This document shows positions 15,010-23,490 of a stretch of DNA of 52,135 nucleotides, one piece after another. The notes beneath the pieces are model-generated. The model was not told the origin of the DNA. It ran no database searches and worked only from the letters and a program-made list of their open reading frames with translations. Within the stretch, counting starts at the first letter, position 1; every line of letters begins with the position of its first letter. Origin of the DNA: Candidatus Sumerlaeota bacterium (lineage in GTDB: Bacteria; UBP6; UBA1177); NCBI GenBank assembly GCA_007132725.1, contig SLOD01000031.1, positions 1-52,135 on the forward strand. Reading direction: 5' to 3'. The position numbers were made by a program, and so were the translations under genes.

Positions 15010-15438
15010 TTATATTTCAATTTTATCTGTTCTTTGCTGGTGCCGTCCCCCATCAAAAGGGGTTTTCAGAAAAATACTGATATATTCTTCAGCATCTTCA
15101 AAGGGAGTAAACCTTCCTCCCAGAACAATTATATTTGCATTGTTGTGTCTTCTGGAAAGTTCCGCAAACTCTTTCCGGGTTACAAGAGCGGCTCTTATAC
15201 CTTTGTGCCTGTTTGCAGCTATGGAAATACCGATTCCGCTACCGCAAACTAAAACACCGAAATCGGCCTTTTTGAGGGATATATCCTTTACAACAAGTTT
15301 TGCAAAATCGGGATAGTCAACAGAATCTGACGAAAATGTTCCGTTATCTATCACCTCATAGCCGGAATTTTTTAAAAAACTTACAATTTTTTTTTTCAAT
15401 TCAAAACCACCGTGGTCGGCACCAACTGAAATGATCAT
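15010..15438 (-). CDS. rpiB: Ribose-5-phosphate isomerase B
   Basis: 142 residues, the usual RpiB/LacAB length. It interconverts ribose 5-phosphate and ribulose 5-phosphate in the pentose phosphate pathway. Visible hallmarks are GADHGG near the N-terminus, the active-site Cys in VLVCGSGIGISIAANRHKGI, and the HNNAN segment with the second catalytic His, followed by LGGRF. The start ATG follows a strong GGAGGAGGT. It is first in a two-gene unit with the radical SAM gene. Confidence 0.95.
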   Translation of the reverse strand: MIISVGADHGGFELKKKIVSFLKNSGYEVIDNGTFSSDSVDYPDFAKLVVKDISLKKADFGVLVCGSGIGISIAANRHKGIRAALVTRKEFAELSRRHNNANIIVLGGRFTPFEDAEEYISIFLKTPFDGGRHQQRTDKIEI

Positions 15439-15539
15439 ACCTCCTCCTGAAGAAATCGTTTAACAGATATTACAAACTACAGAAAGGTTTTGCAAATTTC
15501 CTTTAAAAGATTTGTGGGGAATTTCAGGGAGACACACTG

Positions 15540-15567
15540 TTGATTTTTTACTGCTCTGTGTTAGACT
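15540..15567 (+). promoter_or_regulatory. Candidate promoter of the MopE-type lipoprotein gene
   Basis: TTGATT (15540-15545), 16-base spacer, TAGACT (15562-15567), about 45 bases before ATG 15614, in the gap divergent to rpiB. Confidence 0.35.
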
Positions 15568-15613
15568 CTTACAGTTTAGCTTGGTAAACCAACTTTGCTC
15601 CGGAGGTATTTTA

Positions 15614-17287
15614 ATGAAAAGTTTATGTCTGGTTATTTTATTTTCAATTGTCATATTTTTTTCGTGTGTAGAAGAGGACGATTACTGGGAAGAATTTAAT
15701 GGGCAGGATTCTTCAGAAAGAGACGACAGTTCCGGCACAGAAAACGGAGATTTGCCGGATCGGGAAAGCTCAGGAGCTGTTGATAGTGATGTTAACGGAG
15801 AATCTCCGGACGAAACAAGTGGTATAATAACAACCTGTGAGCCGGGGATACAAGTTGAATGTTATGAAGGTCCTTCAGGGACAAAAGATGTGGGGATATG
15901 CAGAGCAGGAGTCAGAACTTGTCTTTCTGATGGAACATGGGGTGCAAAATGTGAAGGACAGGTGCTTCCTGAACCGGAGATATGCGGAGATGGAATTGAT
16001 CAGAACTGTGATGGACAGGACTGGACAGTTGACAATGCTTATGACATAGATGGGGACGGCTACACTTATTGTGACGGTGACTGCTGTGAAATGCCTTATG
16101 AATGTCCCGGTGCTGATCCTGCTATGGTTAATCCGGGAGCTTTTGATATACCGGGTAATGGAATAGATGACAACTGCAGCGGTGTCATAGATGAAGAGTT
16201 GATCTGTGATGAAGGGCTTAAGCTGGTAGTTGATGATTATGAAGGAAATGCCATGAAGCTTGCCAAAGCTATGGGTGTCTGTGATGAATGGATAATTTCT
16301 GCGGAACTTTCCCTTGCCGGAGAACCTGTTTCAGAGTACATAGCGGATGAACAGTGTACAGTGCAAGGAGAAGACTGGTCCAAAGTTCACAGAATGAGCC
16401 TTCCTATGCCTTATTTTGATGAAAAATACCAAACCTTTGCTGTTCAACCTCAATTTGGAGATGCAATGTTCCCCCTTATGGGAAACAAGTTTGCGATTTT
16501 ATCAACCGGACACTGGAGCAACCCTACTAAAAATGCAAGCTGTGCAACTCTAGATGCCGGCGACATGAAGACAGCAAGTACGGTACCTGAAGACTGGATA
16601 AACATGATGCCCGATTGTAAAATACCCAAAGCTCCTTCCTGCGGGGGGGCTCTGCCTCAGGACGGTCTGGTCAACACCTGTGAGGGAAAAGAAATTCCCA
16701 CTGTTCAAGACCCTGTCATGCTGACTCTAAAATTGAAAGTCCCAACCAATGCAAGGGCATTTGAATTCAAGCTGTTTTTTATGTCTATAGAGTATCCTGA
16801 AACAGTATGTGATCCAAGTGATTATAACGATTTTTTTATAGCTTTGCTTGACTCGGGATACAATGAAGAATATCCGAATGCGGAACATCGGAACCCTTAT
16901 GATAAAAACCTTGCAAAAGATGAAATGGGTAACCCTGTCGGAGTTGACCTTGCACCGGCCGGTCTTTTTAAAGCATGTCATCCCGACTGCTCTACGATGG
17001 GCATGAACAATACTAACAAATGGGGTTTTTGTGAAGATGACTTTATCCTTGCCGGAACAGGTTTTGAAGCCAAGTCATCTTTTATGGGATGCAGTGGGCA
17101 TGGCGGAACAGGATGGCTTACCACTGTAGGGAATGTTGTTCCGGGTGAAGAGATAACGCTGAGGTTGGCTATATGGGATCAGGGAACAGTACAATACGGA
17201 CCTGACCATTCATGGGATTCAACTGTTGTTCTTGATGGATTCAGGTGGCTTCCTGAACCTGAGAAGCCGGGAACCGGTCGAAAATAG
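15614..17287 (+). CDS. MopE-type metal-motif lipoprotein
   Basis: ATG 15614 follows CGGAGG by 7 bases and opens a lipoprotein signal (VIFFSC); an upstream in-frame extension is rejected. The product has 557 residues. An acidic/Ser tether (about 20-75) leads to a Cys-rich part with MopE-like motifs DGIDQNCDG (about 126), DIDGDGYTYCDGDC and NGIDDNCSG (about 182), likely Ca or metal-binding. The C-terminal two-thirds is a conserved-looking domain with ILSTGHW, DYNDFFIALLDSG and VVLDGFRWLPEP, similar in style to the choice-of-anchor families of myxobacterial secreted proteins. It is probably surface-exposed; no enzymatic motif was seen. Confidence 0.82.
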   Translation: MKSLCLVILFSIVIFFSCVEEDDYWEEFNGQDSSERDDSSGTENGDLPDRESSGAVDSDVNGESPDETSGIITTCEPGIQVECYEGPSGTKDVGICRAGVRTCLSDGTWGAKCEGQVLPEPEICGDGIDQNCDGQDWTVDNAYDIDGDGYTYCDGDCCEMPYECPGADPAMVNPGAFDIPGNGIDDNCSGVIDEELICDEGLKLVVDDYEGNAMKLAKAMGVCDEWIISAELSLAGEPVSEYIADEQCTVQGEDWSKVHRMSLPMPYFDEKYQTFAVQPQFGDAMFPLMGNKFAILSTGHWSNPTKNASCATLDAGDMKTASTVPEDWINMMPDCKIPKAPSCGGALPQDGLVNTCEGKEIPTVQDPVMLTLKLKVPTNARAFEFKLFFMSIEYPETVCDPSDYNDFFIALLDSGYNEEYPNAEHRNPYDKNLAKDEMGNPVGVDLAPAGLFKACHPDCSTMGMNNTNKWGFCEDDFILAGTGFEAKSSFMGCSGHGGTGWLTTVGNVVPGEEITLRLAIWDQGTVQYGPDHSWDSTVVLDGFRWLPEPEKPGTGRK

Positions 17288-17318
17288 TTAAATATTCTAT
17301 AGAGAAATTCAGACAGAG

Positions 17319-17348
17319 TTGACTTTATGAAATTTGTTCCTATATAAA
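17319..17348 (+). promoter_or_regulatory. Promoter of htpG
   Basis: TTGACT (17319-17324) with TATATA at a 16-base spacer (17341-17346), or TATAAA at 18. This is sigma-70-like. No CIRCE element or sigma-32 consensus was recognised in the 105-base gap. Confidence 0.5.
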
Positions 17349-17392
17349 AACCAGCATTTTTTGTATATTCACATAACTTAACGGAGGCGATA

Positions 17393-19336
17393 ATGGGAAA
17401 AAGGGTTTTCAAAGCTGAGACAAAACAACTGCTTGATCTGATGATCAATTCGATCTATACAAACAGAGAGATCTTTCTCAGAGAGTTGATATCAAATGCG
17501 AGCGATGCTATTGATAAGCTTAAATTCAACTCTCTTACAGACCCCGATCTGGTGGGCGAGGATAGCGGTTTTGAGATAAGGATAGAGATAGATAAAGAAA
17601 ATAAAACCCTTACAGTTTCAGACAATGGCATAGGTATGAGCTACGAGGAGGTTGTAGATAATATAGGCACGATTGCCAAAAGCGGCTCAAAGGAATTTTT
17701 AGAAAAACTTAAAAACAGTGATGAAAAAAGTGCCCAGGAACTCATAGGTCAGTTTGGGGTAGGTTTTTACAGCTCATTCATGGTTGCAGACAAAGTAAAA
17801 CTGAAAACCAGAAGTGCTTTGCTTGATCCTTCAGATGGTGTAGCGTGGGAATCAACAGGAGATGGCAATTATAATATTGAAAGATCTGAGGTTGAAAGAA
17901 GAGGGACTTCGATCACTCTTTATTTAAAAGAAGATGCGGTCAAAGAGCATGGACTGTTAAGTCAATATGTTATTGAAGAACTGGTTTCCAAGTACAGTGA
18001 TTATATCCGTTATCCTGTTAAAATGGAGGTTGAAACAGTCCATCCTGAAGAAAAAGATGAAAATGGCAAAGTAGTAAAGGAAAAAGAGACTGTTCTTGAA
18101 GATAAAATCCTTAATTCTATGAAGCCTATATGGCATAGAGATAAGTCTGAAGTAACAGATGAAGAATACAATGATTTTTATAGACATGCTTTCCACTCTT
18201 ACGATGAACCTGTAGATATTATACATACAAAAGGTGAAGGTACTGTAGAGTATACTGCTCTCATTTTTATTCCCGGAACGATTCCTTTTAATTTCTATTC
18301 CAGCCATTATGAAAGAGGGCTTAAACTTTACAGCAAACAAGTTTTTATAATGGAAAAGTGTAAAGAGCTTGTGCCGGAATATCTTGGTTTTATAAGAGGT
18401 ATTGTTGACAGCCCTGATTTTTCCCTCAATATTTCAAGAGAAATACTTCAACATAGCAGTCAGCTTAAAATAATAGGTAAAAATATTGAGAAAAAAGTAC
18501 TCGGTGCCTTGAAGTATATGCTTGAAAATGACAGGGAAAAATATGTGAAATTCTGGAAAGAATTTGGCAGAGCTGTAAAGGCTGGAATTTACTCCGATTT
18601 CGGGTCGAACAAAGATAAGCTTCAGGACTTGCTGCTTTTTGAATCTACCCATAGCGATGAACTTACAACTCTCAATGAATATATAAAAAGAATGCCGGAA
18701 GGACAAAAAGAGATCTACTATGTTGCGGGAAAAGATAAAACTTTCCTTAAAAACATCCCTCAAATGGAAAATATTACTGATAAAGGTTATGAGGTGCTTT
18801 TCTTCACAGATAAAATTGATGAATTTGCTTCTGCTGTTCTTGTAAGTTATCAGGAAAAACCTTTAAAGAATATTTCGGCATCCGATCTTGATCTTGAAAG
18901 TGATGAAGAGAAAAAGGAAAAGGAAGAGAAAAGAAAAGCCATTGAAGAAAAAAGCAAGTCTCTTCTTGAAACGCTTAAAGATCACCTTAAAGATGAAGTG
19001 AAAGAGATCAGACTTTCTTCAAGACTTAAAAACAGTGCGGTTTGTCTTGTCAGCGGGTCTGATGGAATAAGTCTTAATATGGAACAAGTTCTTTCCGAGT
19101 CTCCTATGTCTGACATGCCTCCCCCAAAAGCATCCCGCATACTTGAGATCAATCCCGATCATAAGGTGTTTGTCAAACTGAATGAAATATACAGCAAGTC
19201 TCCTGATTCAGAAAAGTTAAAAGATTATGCTGAAGTACTTTATAACCAAGCTCTTCTTATTGAGGGAATAGTTCCGAAAGATCCTGCAAAATTTGCTTTG
19301 CAGATATCTGAACTTATATCGGATGCTCCTGCTTGA
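17393..19336 (+). CDS. htpG: Chaperone HtpG (Hsp90 family)
   Basis: 647 residues, normal for HtpG; ATG 17393 follows GGAGG by 6 bases. The GHKL ATPase domain shows the classical helix ELISNASDAIDKLKF, the G1 box DNGIGMS and the lid/G2 segment GQFGVGFYSSFMVAD. The middle domain holds the catalytic-loop Arg region SLNISREILQ, and a charged linker near residue 500 precedes the C-terminal dimerisation domain. It is a cytoplasmic ATP-dependent homodimeric chaperone. It is a single-gene unit, convergent with pal. Confidence 0.98.
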   Translation: MGKRVFKAETKQLLDLMINSIYTNREIFLRELISNASDAIDKLKFNSLTDPDLVGEDSGFEIRIEIDKENKTLTVSDNGIGMSYEEVVDNIGTIAKSGSKEFLEKLKNSDEKSAQELIGQFGVGFYSSFMVADKVKLKTRSALLDPSDGVAWESTGDGNYNIERSEVERRGTSITLYLKEDAVKEHGLLSQYVIEELVSKYSDYIRYPVKMEVETVHPEEKDENGKVVKEKETVLEDKILNSMKPIWHRDKSEVTDEEYNDFYRHAFHSYDEPVDIIHTKGEGTVEYTALIFIPGTIPFNFYSSHYERGLKLYSKQVFIMEKCKELVPEYLGFIRGIVDSPDFSLNISREILQHSSQLKIIGKNIEKKVLGALKYMLENDREKYVKFWKEFGRAVKAGIYSDFGSNKDKLQDLLLFESTHSDELTTLNEYIKRMPEGQKEIYYVAGKDKTFLKNIPQMENITDKGYEVLFFTDKIDEFASAVLVSYQEKPLKNISASDLDLESDEEKKEKEEKRKAIEEKSKSLLETLKDHLKDEVKEIRLSSRLKNSAVCLVSGSDGISLNMEQVLSESPMSDMPPPKASRILEINPDHKVFVKLNEIYSKSPDSEKLKDYAEVLYNQALLIEGIVPKDPAKFALQISELISDAPA

Positions 19337-19388
19337 TTGCTACATTTCTTTTCTGATGATGCTGAAAGAAGTTACATATCTCTGTCTA

Positions 19389-20090
19389 TCAGTTGACCCT
19401 TTTGAATTCAGCACGACGGTTCAGAAACCACGCGTCTTCATTTGATCTGGGATCTAGCGGTCTTTCTTTACCGTATGAAACGATTCTTATTCTGTCAGAA
19501 TCTATTCCTAACTGTATCAGCCTGTTTTTTACAGCCCGAGCCCTGTTTTCACCAAGAGACATGTTGTAATCTCTGCTTCCTCTTTCATCGCAATGTCCTT
19601 CTATCCTGATAACTCTTTCAGGGAAATTTTTCATCCATCTTGCCACAAGCTCTACTTTGCTTTGATCTTCGTATCTTATTGTATAGTCGTCAAACTCAAA
19701 ATGGACAGTCGGATACTCAAGGTTCGGATCTTCTGCGGGATCCAGTATCTCATCAAAATCGTCCTTTTCCTCCTCAATAACATCTTCTTTTGGCAGACAC
19801 TCATCGGGGTGTGTTCTGTAATATTCAATTATTTCGTCGCTTTTTTGTTTTACCGCAAGAAAAAGCTCTCTTGCTTTTTTGTAGTTCTTGTTATTGTACT
19901 CTTCTCTTGCCCGATTGAGCAGCTCTTCGGCAGCCAGATAGTTTTCTCTGTCGCAATCTTTCCCTACAGCTGCATTTCTGAAAGCTCTTTCGGCCAGCTC
20001 TCTTTCAGCAGTCGGAGGTTTTTGACATCCAACAAAAACTGTGGTTAATACGGACAGCACAATCAAAAGAAATGCGATGTTTTTTTTCAT
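19389..20090 (-). CDS. pal: Peptidoglycan-associated lipoprotein Pal
   Basis: ATG 20090 follows GGGAG and opens a lipoprotein signal (TTVFVGC); the in-frame TTG at 20108 is rejected. The product has 234 residues. An N-terminal helical, TPR-like or DUF4398-like segment (about 25-95, NYKKARELFLAVKQK) replaces the short tether of classical Pal. An acidic linker leads to the OmpA-like domain (about 130-234) with IEGHCDERGSRDYNMSLGE and ENRARAVKNRLIQLGI, the peptidoglycan-binding signature with its key Asp and Arg. It anchors the outer membrane to peptidoglycan and binds TolB. It is the last gene of the tol operon. Confidence 0.95.
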   Translation of the reverse strand: MKKNIAFLLIVLSVLTTVFVGCQKPPTAERELAERAFRNAAVGKDCDRENYLAAEELLNRAREEYNNKNYKKARELFLAVKQKSDEIIEYYRTHPDECLPKEDVIEEEKDDFDEILDPAEDPNLEYPTVHFEFDDYTIRYEDQSKVELVARWMKNFPERVIRIEGHCDERGSRDYNMSLGENRARAVKNRLIQLGIDSDRIRIVSYGKERPLDPRSNEDAWFLNRRAEFKRVN

Positions 20091-20119
20091 TTTTAACAAC
20101 TCCCTCAATATAAAAGTTA

Positions 20120-21427
20120 CTATTTAACAACCTCTGGTGACCAGGTAGGCGTAATGGCTTCTCCCTGACCGGAATAAACAAGCACCTGCCTGTCCCCTTG
20201 CAAATTGGAAAGGAACAGTGATGTTTTACCGGTTCTATCGGACGAGAAGACCAACAGCCTTGAATCAGGAGAAAACGAAGGTGTTTCGTTTTTCTTCTGA
20301 TTCTGAGTTACCCTTGATATGGCTCTAGTTGACATATCAAGGAGAAAAATATCGTACATAAAAAATTCATCTCTTCCTGTAAAGGCAATATATTTTCCAT
20401 CAGGACTGTAAATAGGGTCCTGATTATACCTTCCCTGTGTAGTGAGCCTTTCAACTCTGCTTGGATTGTCAACAAAAAGTCGGTAAATATGGGGATTCCT
20501 CGATCTGTTAGAGACAAAAGCGATCTCTTTTCCATCCGGAGAGAAACTGGGTGCGGTATCTATTGACATGTTTTTTGTCATTCGCGTAATATTTTTTGAA
20601 ACAGTATCCATAAGATATATTTCCGCATTACCATCTTTAGAAAGTCTCAAAGCAATGGTTCTATTGTCGGGGGCTGCCGAAGCGGAAGTATTCAGCCCTT
20701 CGTACCCTGAAACAAGGGTGATCCTTTTTGTTCTTACATCTATTGAGTAGAGATTAGGATTGTTTTTTTCATAAGATGTAAAAAATATTCTTTTTCCATC
20801 GGCTGACCATGCAGGAAGTAAAATAACCCTTTTGCTTGAATATATCACATTTCTGTTGGAGCCGTCAAAATCCATTGTAACCAGATTATATCTTCCATCA
20901 CTGAATCTCTCGACAAAAGCTATTCTTGCAAACATGAATAAAAGCTCTTCTCCTGTAAGCATCTGAACAAGCTCATTTATAAATCTGTGTGCCGCTTTTT
21001 TTGCTGTTGCTGGAGAAGCTTTATATTTTTTGTGAAGAAGTTGTTTTCCCTCTGCAACATCAAAAAAATGAAGATCAAGCTCGGTGTTTCCTTCTGTTGT
21101 TTTTATGCGACCTTTAATTAACCCGTTTGCTCCCACATTAAGCCAGTTTTTAAATTCTATTGACTGAACGGGTGTTTCAGGTTTTTCCAGAAAAGATCTT
21201 TTGTCAAGAACTCTAAAATAACCCGTAAGGTTTAAGACCATTTCAATGGACTCTGAAATTTCATTTGCCAATGCTTTGTCTTCTTTGTTTTCAGCAAAAA
21301 CAGGTGACACCGCAATGTTGTATTCGGCAATGGCTCCATCTGTCACCTCCACTCTTACTTGAGCAAAAAGTGCGCAACAGCTTAATAAGATTATAAAAAA
21401 GCTTATTGTCCTGGGGTAAATGGACAT
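20120..21427 (-). CDS. tolB: Tol-Pal system translocation protein TolB
   Basis: 435 residues; ATG 21427 has GGAGG 7 bases upstream and lies inside the end of tolA (25-base overlap). It has a cleavable signal peptide ending LLSCCALFA. The N-terminal domain (about 25-165) precedes a six-bladed beta-propeller with repeated WD40-like motifs: LPAWSADGKRIFFTSYE, APSFSPDGKEIAFVSNRS, DPIYSPDGKYIAFTG and TPSFSPDSRLLVFSSDRTG. It is periplasmic and links the inner-membrane TolQRA complex to Pal. Pal starts 29 bases downstream. Confidence 0.96.
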   Translation of the reverse strand: MSIYPRTISFFIILLSCCALFAQVRVEVTDGAIAEYNIAVSPVFAENKEDKALANEISESIEMVLNLTGYFRVLDKRSFLEKPETPVQSIEFKNWLNVGANGLIKGRIKTTEGNTELDLHFFDVAEGKQLLHKKYKASPATAKKAAHRFINELVQMLTGEELLFMFARIAFVERFSDGRYNLVTMDFDGSNRNVIYSSKRVILLPAWSADGKRIFFTSYEKNNPNLYSIDVRTKRITLVSGYEGLNTSASAAPDNRTIALRLSKDGNAEIYLMDTVSKNITRMTKNMSIDTAPSFSPDGKEIAFVSNRSRNPHIYRLFVDNPSRVERLTTQGRYNQDPIYSPDGKYIAFTGRDEFFMYDIFLLDMSTRAISRVTQNQKKNETPSFSPDSRLLVFSSDRTGKTSLFLSNLQGDRQVLVYSGQGEAITPTWSPEVVK

Positions 21428-22167
21428 TCAAATCCCTCCTGTAAAACAAGTCTTCTTAATTCTCTGTCTTCCGGTAAAGGAAGATTCCCTGTTCTTTTTA
21501 TAGCCTCAATAACGGAACTGTCAAATATATTGTTCCCCGAAGAGTTGACAATTTGTATATTATAAACATCACCGGAGAATGTTATTCTGAAATAAGCTGT
21601 GGTTTGCAGCTCTTTAAGCTGCTCTTTTGTTATTATGCTGGGGATGTTCCAGTTTTGTCGTATAAGAGCACTGATCCTGCGTGTATACATGTTTGCTTTA
21701 AGTGCAAGAGCAGGGTCGGAAACATCTCCATCCTGTACTCCGTCTTTTGCCCCTTCTTCAGGTTCATCTGCCCGCTCATCTTTTTTGATGTCGGCAGCGG
21801 CAAGAAGTTCAGCCAGAGTGGGGGGTCTTTTGCTTTCAACTTTTTTCTGTTCTTTTTCTTTTGGGGGAGCTTCTTTTTTTTCTTCCGGTTTTTTAAGAGT
21901 GTTCCCTTTAACATCTTCTTTCTGTGCCGGAGCCGGTTGCTTTTGGGTTATTCTGGGAAGAAGCCTCTCGTCTCTTTCTTCACCAAGTTGTACAAGCCTG
22001 GCTTGCACAGATTCAAATTCGATTTTTCTGCTTCTTTGAAACCACATGTCGGAAACTACAAAATAAAGAACAATAATGTGTATTATCAAGGAATAAATGA
22101 CAAATCTGTTTAAAACTCTGTCTTCGTTTTTCCCTGAAAAAATATATGTTGCCGTTCTTGTTGCCAT
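21403..22167 (-). CDS. tolA: TolA/TonB-type energy transducer
   Basis: 254 residues with one N-terminal membrane anchor (about 22-40, FVIYSLIIHIIVLYFVV). A Lys/Glu/Pro-rich periplasmic arm follows (about 60-130), then a small C-terminal domain (about 170-254) ending GNLPLPEDRELRRLV with the TonB/TolA fold pattern AYFRITFSGDVYNIQIVNSSG. Gene order identifies it as TolA of the Tol-Pal system; the C-terminal domain itself is closer in style to TonB, so the family call rests on context. It starts 6 bases after tolR and overlaps tolB. Confidence 0.88.
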   Translation of the reverse strand: MATRTATYIFSGKNEDRVLNRFVIYSLIIHIIVLYFVVSDMWFQRSRKIEFESVQARLVQLGEERDERLLPRITQKQPAPAQKEDVKGNTLKKPEEKKEAPPKEKEQKKVESKRPPTLAELLAAADIKKDERADEPEEGAKDGVQDGDVSDPALALKANMYTRRISALIRQNWNIPSIITKEQLKELQTTAYFRITFSGDVYNIQIVNSSGNNIFDSSVIEAIKRTGNLPLPEDRELRRLVLQEGFECPFTPGQ

Positions 22168-22173
22168 TTTTTA

Positions 22174-22611
22174 TCAGCCCTTTTCTTCAAGAGGTTCCGT
22201 AACAAGATTTATGTTGTTTACCCCTGCTTTTTTTAATATAGCCATAATTCTAACTACATAACCGTAACTAAGCTCTTTGCTTGCATGTAGAAAGACTTCT
22301 TTTTTTTCCTGAAGCCTCACATTGTGCTTAAGTTTTTCTTCAAGCTCCTCTATTGCTATCTCAGCTTTGTCAATAAAGATCTTTTTTTCGGTTTTATCTC
22401 TGCTTCTAAAAACTCTGATAATAAACTTATCCTGAGGACTTTCTATGGGCACGGTCTCTGTTTGAGGAAGATCAAGATCCACACCTTGTTCTATCATGGG
22501 TGCCGCAACCATAAAAATAATGAGAAGAACAAATACAATATCAACCATAGGAGTGATGTTAAGATCAGCACGCACTTTTCTTTTTAAGCCGTTGCTGTTA
22601 ATCTTCATCAT
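22174..22611 (-). CDS. tolR: ExbD/TolR biopolymer transport protein
   Basis: 145 residues, typical for TolR/ExbD. The N-terminal cytoplasmic stretch ends in LNITPMVDIVFVLLIIF, the family membrane segment with the conserved proton-path Asp. The periplasmic domain follows, with SYGYVVRIMAILKKAGV. Its ATG overlaps the tolQ stop codon (TAATG), indicating translational coupling. Confidence 0.95.
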   Translation of the reverse strand: MMKINSNGLKRKVRADLNITPMVDIVFVLLIIFMVAAPMIEQGVDLDLPQTETVPIESPQDKFIIRVFRSRDKTEKKIFIDKAEIAIEELEEKLKHNVRLQEKKEVFLHASKELSYGYVVRIMAILKKAGVNNINLVTEPLEEKG

Positions 22612-23339
22612 TAGACATTGCTCCGTTTAATATGGTTGATAAAATCCGATATGACATTGAGAGATTCATTCTCAAATTTTTGGAGAATAGAGTTAAAGTG
22701 ATTGAAAAATATTGTTGCCGGTATAGCAGCTATAAGTCCGAAAGCAGTGGTAACAAGAGCTTCTGATAAGTGGGGGGCTATTGTTCCAAGAGTTGCACTG
22801 CCCGTTTTTCCTATTTGATGAAAAGCGTTCATTATACCGTAAACAGTGCCGAAAAGTCCTATGAAAGGAGCTGCGGAAGCGGTAGTGGCAAGAAAAGGAA
22901 GCCTGTTTTCAAGTATTTGAATTTTCGTTTGAGCTTCTCTCCTCATTGATCGCTCTACATTTTCTGTAAGTTCCTCAACTTTTGATCCTATGACAGCTAT
23001 ACCTTTCTCTTCCCAGCTTTCTCTTGTTTCTTTTAACTCATTGTATCCTGCAAGAAAAACCATTGCAACAGGAGATTCCGACATTTTATTACATTTTGTC
23101 CTAACTTCATCATGAGGAATATTTTTCCAAAAGATCGACATGAATTTTTCTGTTTCTAAAACAGCTTTCCTGTATTGGATGAATTTGTAAGCTATGATCC
23201 CCCAGCATGCAATAGAGACAATGAGAAGGAAAAAAAGAATGATGTTTACAACTAAAGAGGAGTTGCGAACTGTATCAACCAAATTTATTCCGCCATAGAC
23301 AGTTGTCGTTAGTTCTGTTAAGTTTAACACATTCATCAT
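22611..23339 (-). CDS. tolQ: ExbB/TolQ proton channel protein
   Basis: 242 residues, three membrane segments (about 28-50, 145-165 and 188-210). The MotA/TolQ/ExbB core is clear: LPFLATTASAAPFIGLFGTVYGIMNAF and ALVTTAFGLIAAIPATIFF. With TolR it forms the proton-driven inner-membrane motor. First gene of tolQ-R-A-B-pal; GGAGG lies 9 bases before the first of two adjacent ATG codons. Confidence 0.96.
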   Translation of the reverse strand: MMNVLNLTELTTTVYGGINLVDTVRNSSLVVNIILFFLLIVSIACWGIIAYKFIQYRKAVLETEKFMSIFWKNIPHDEVRTKCNKMSESPVAMVFLAGYNELKETRESWEEKGIAVIGSKVEELTENVERSMRREAQTKIQILENRLPFLATTASAAPFIGLFGTVYGIMNAFHQIGKTGSATLGTIAPHLSEALVTTAFGLIAAIPATIFFNHFNSILQKFENESLNVISDFINHIKRSNV

Positions 23340-23385
23340 ACCTCATTTCCTCCGAAAATCACCTACATAAACAAGAATTTCTATA

Positions 23386-23452
23386 GGAATATTCCATAAA
23401 AATGCAACTTTCAAGTCAAAAAGACTACAAAAATCCCCTATATACTATAGGA
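23386..23452 (-). promoter_or_regulatory. Candidate tol operon promoter with two palindromes
   Basis: On the minus strand TTGACT (complement at 23414-23419) lies 15 bases before TATGGA (23393-23398), upstream of tolQ. A perfect palindrome GGAATATTCC (23386-23395) overlaps the -10, and CCTATA-TAC-TATAGG (23438-23452) lies upstream of the -35. They could be operators; no known regulator is recognised. Confidence 0.35.
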
Positions 23453-23490
23453 AAGGTTAAAAAAAACAAGCTTACAGTAAAAAAAACAGG

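Noticed and set aside
19337-19388. Possible bidirectional terminator between htpG and pal
   Set aside because: The TTCTTTTC/GAAAGAA arms pair only with a bulge and are AT-rich; too weak to call.
21553-22113. 186-codon plus-strand frame opposite tolA
   Set aside because: Phe/Ser-rich antisense of the Lys/Glu-rich tolA arm.
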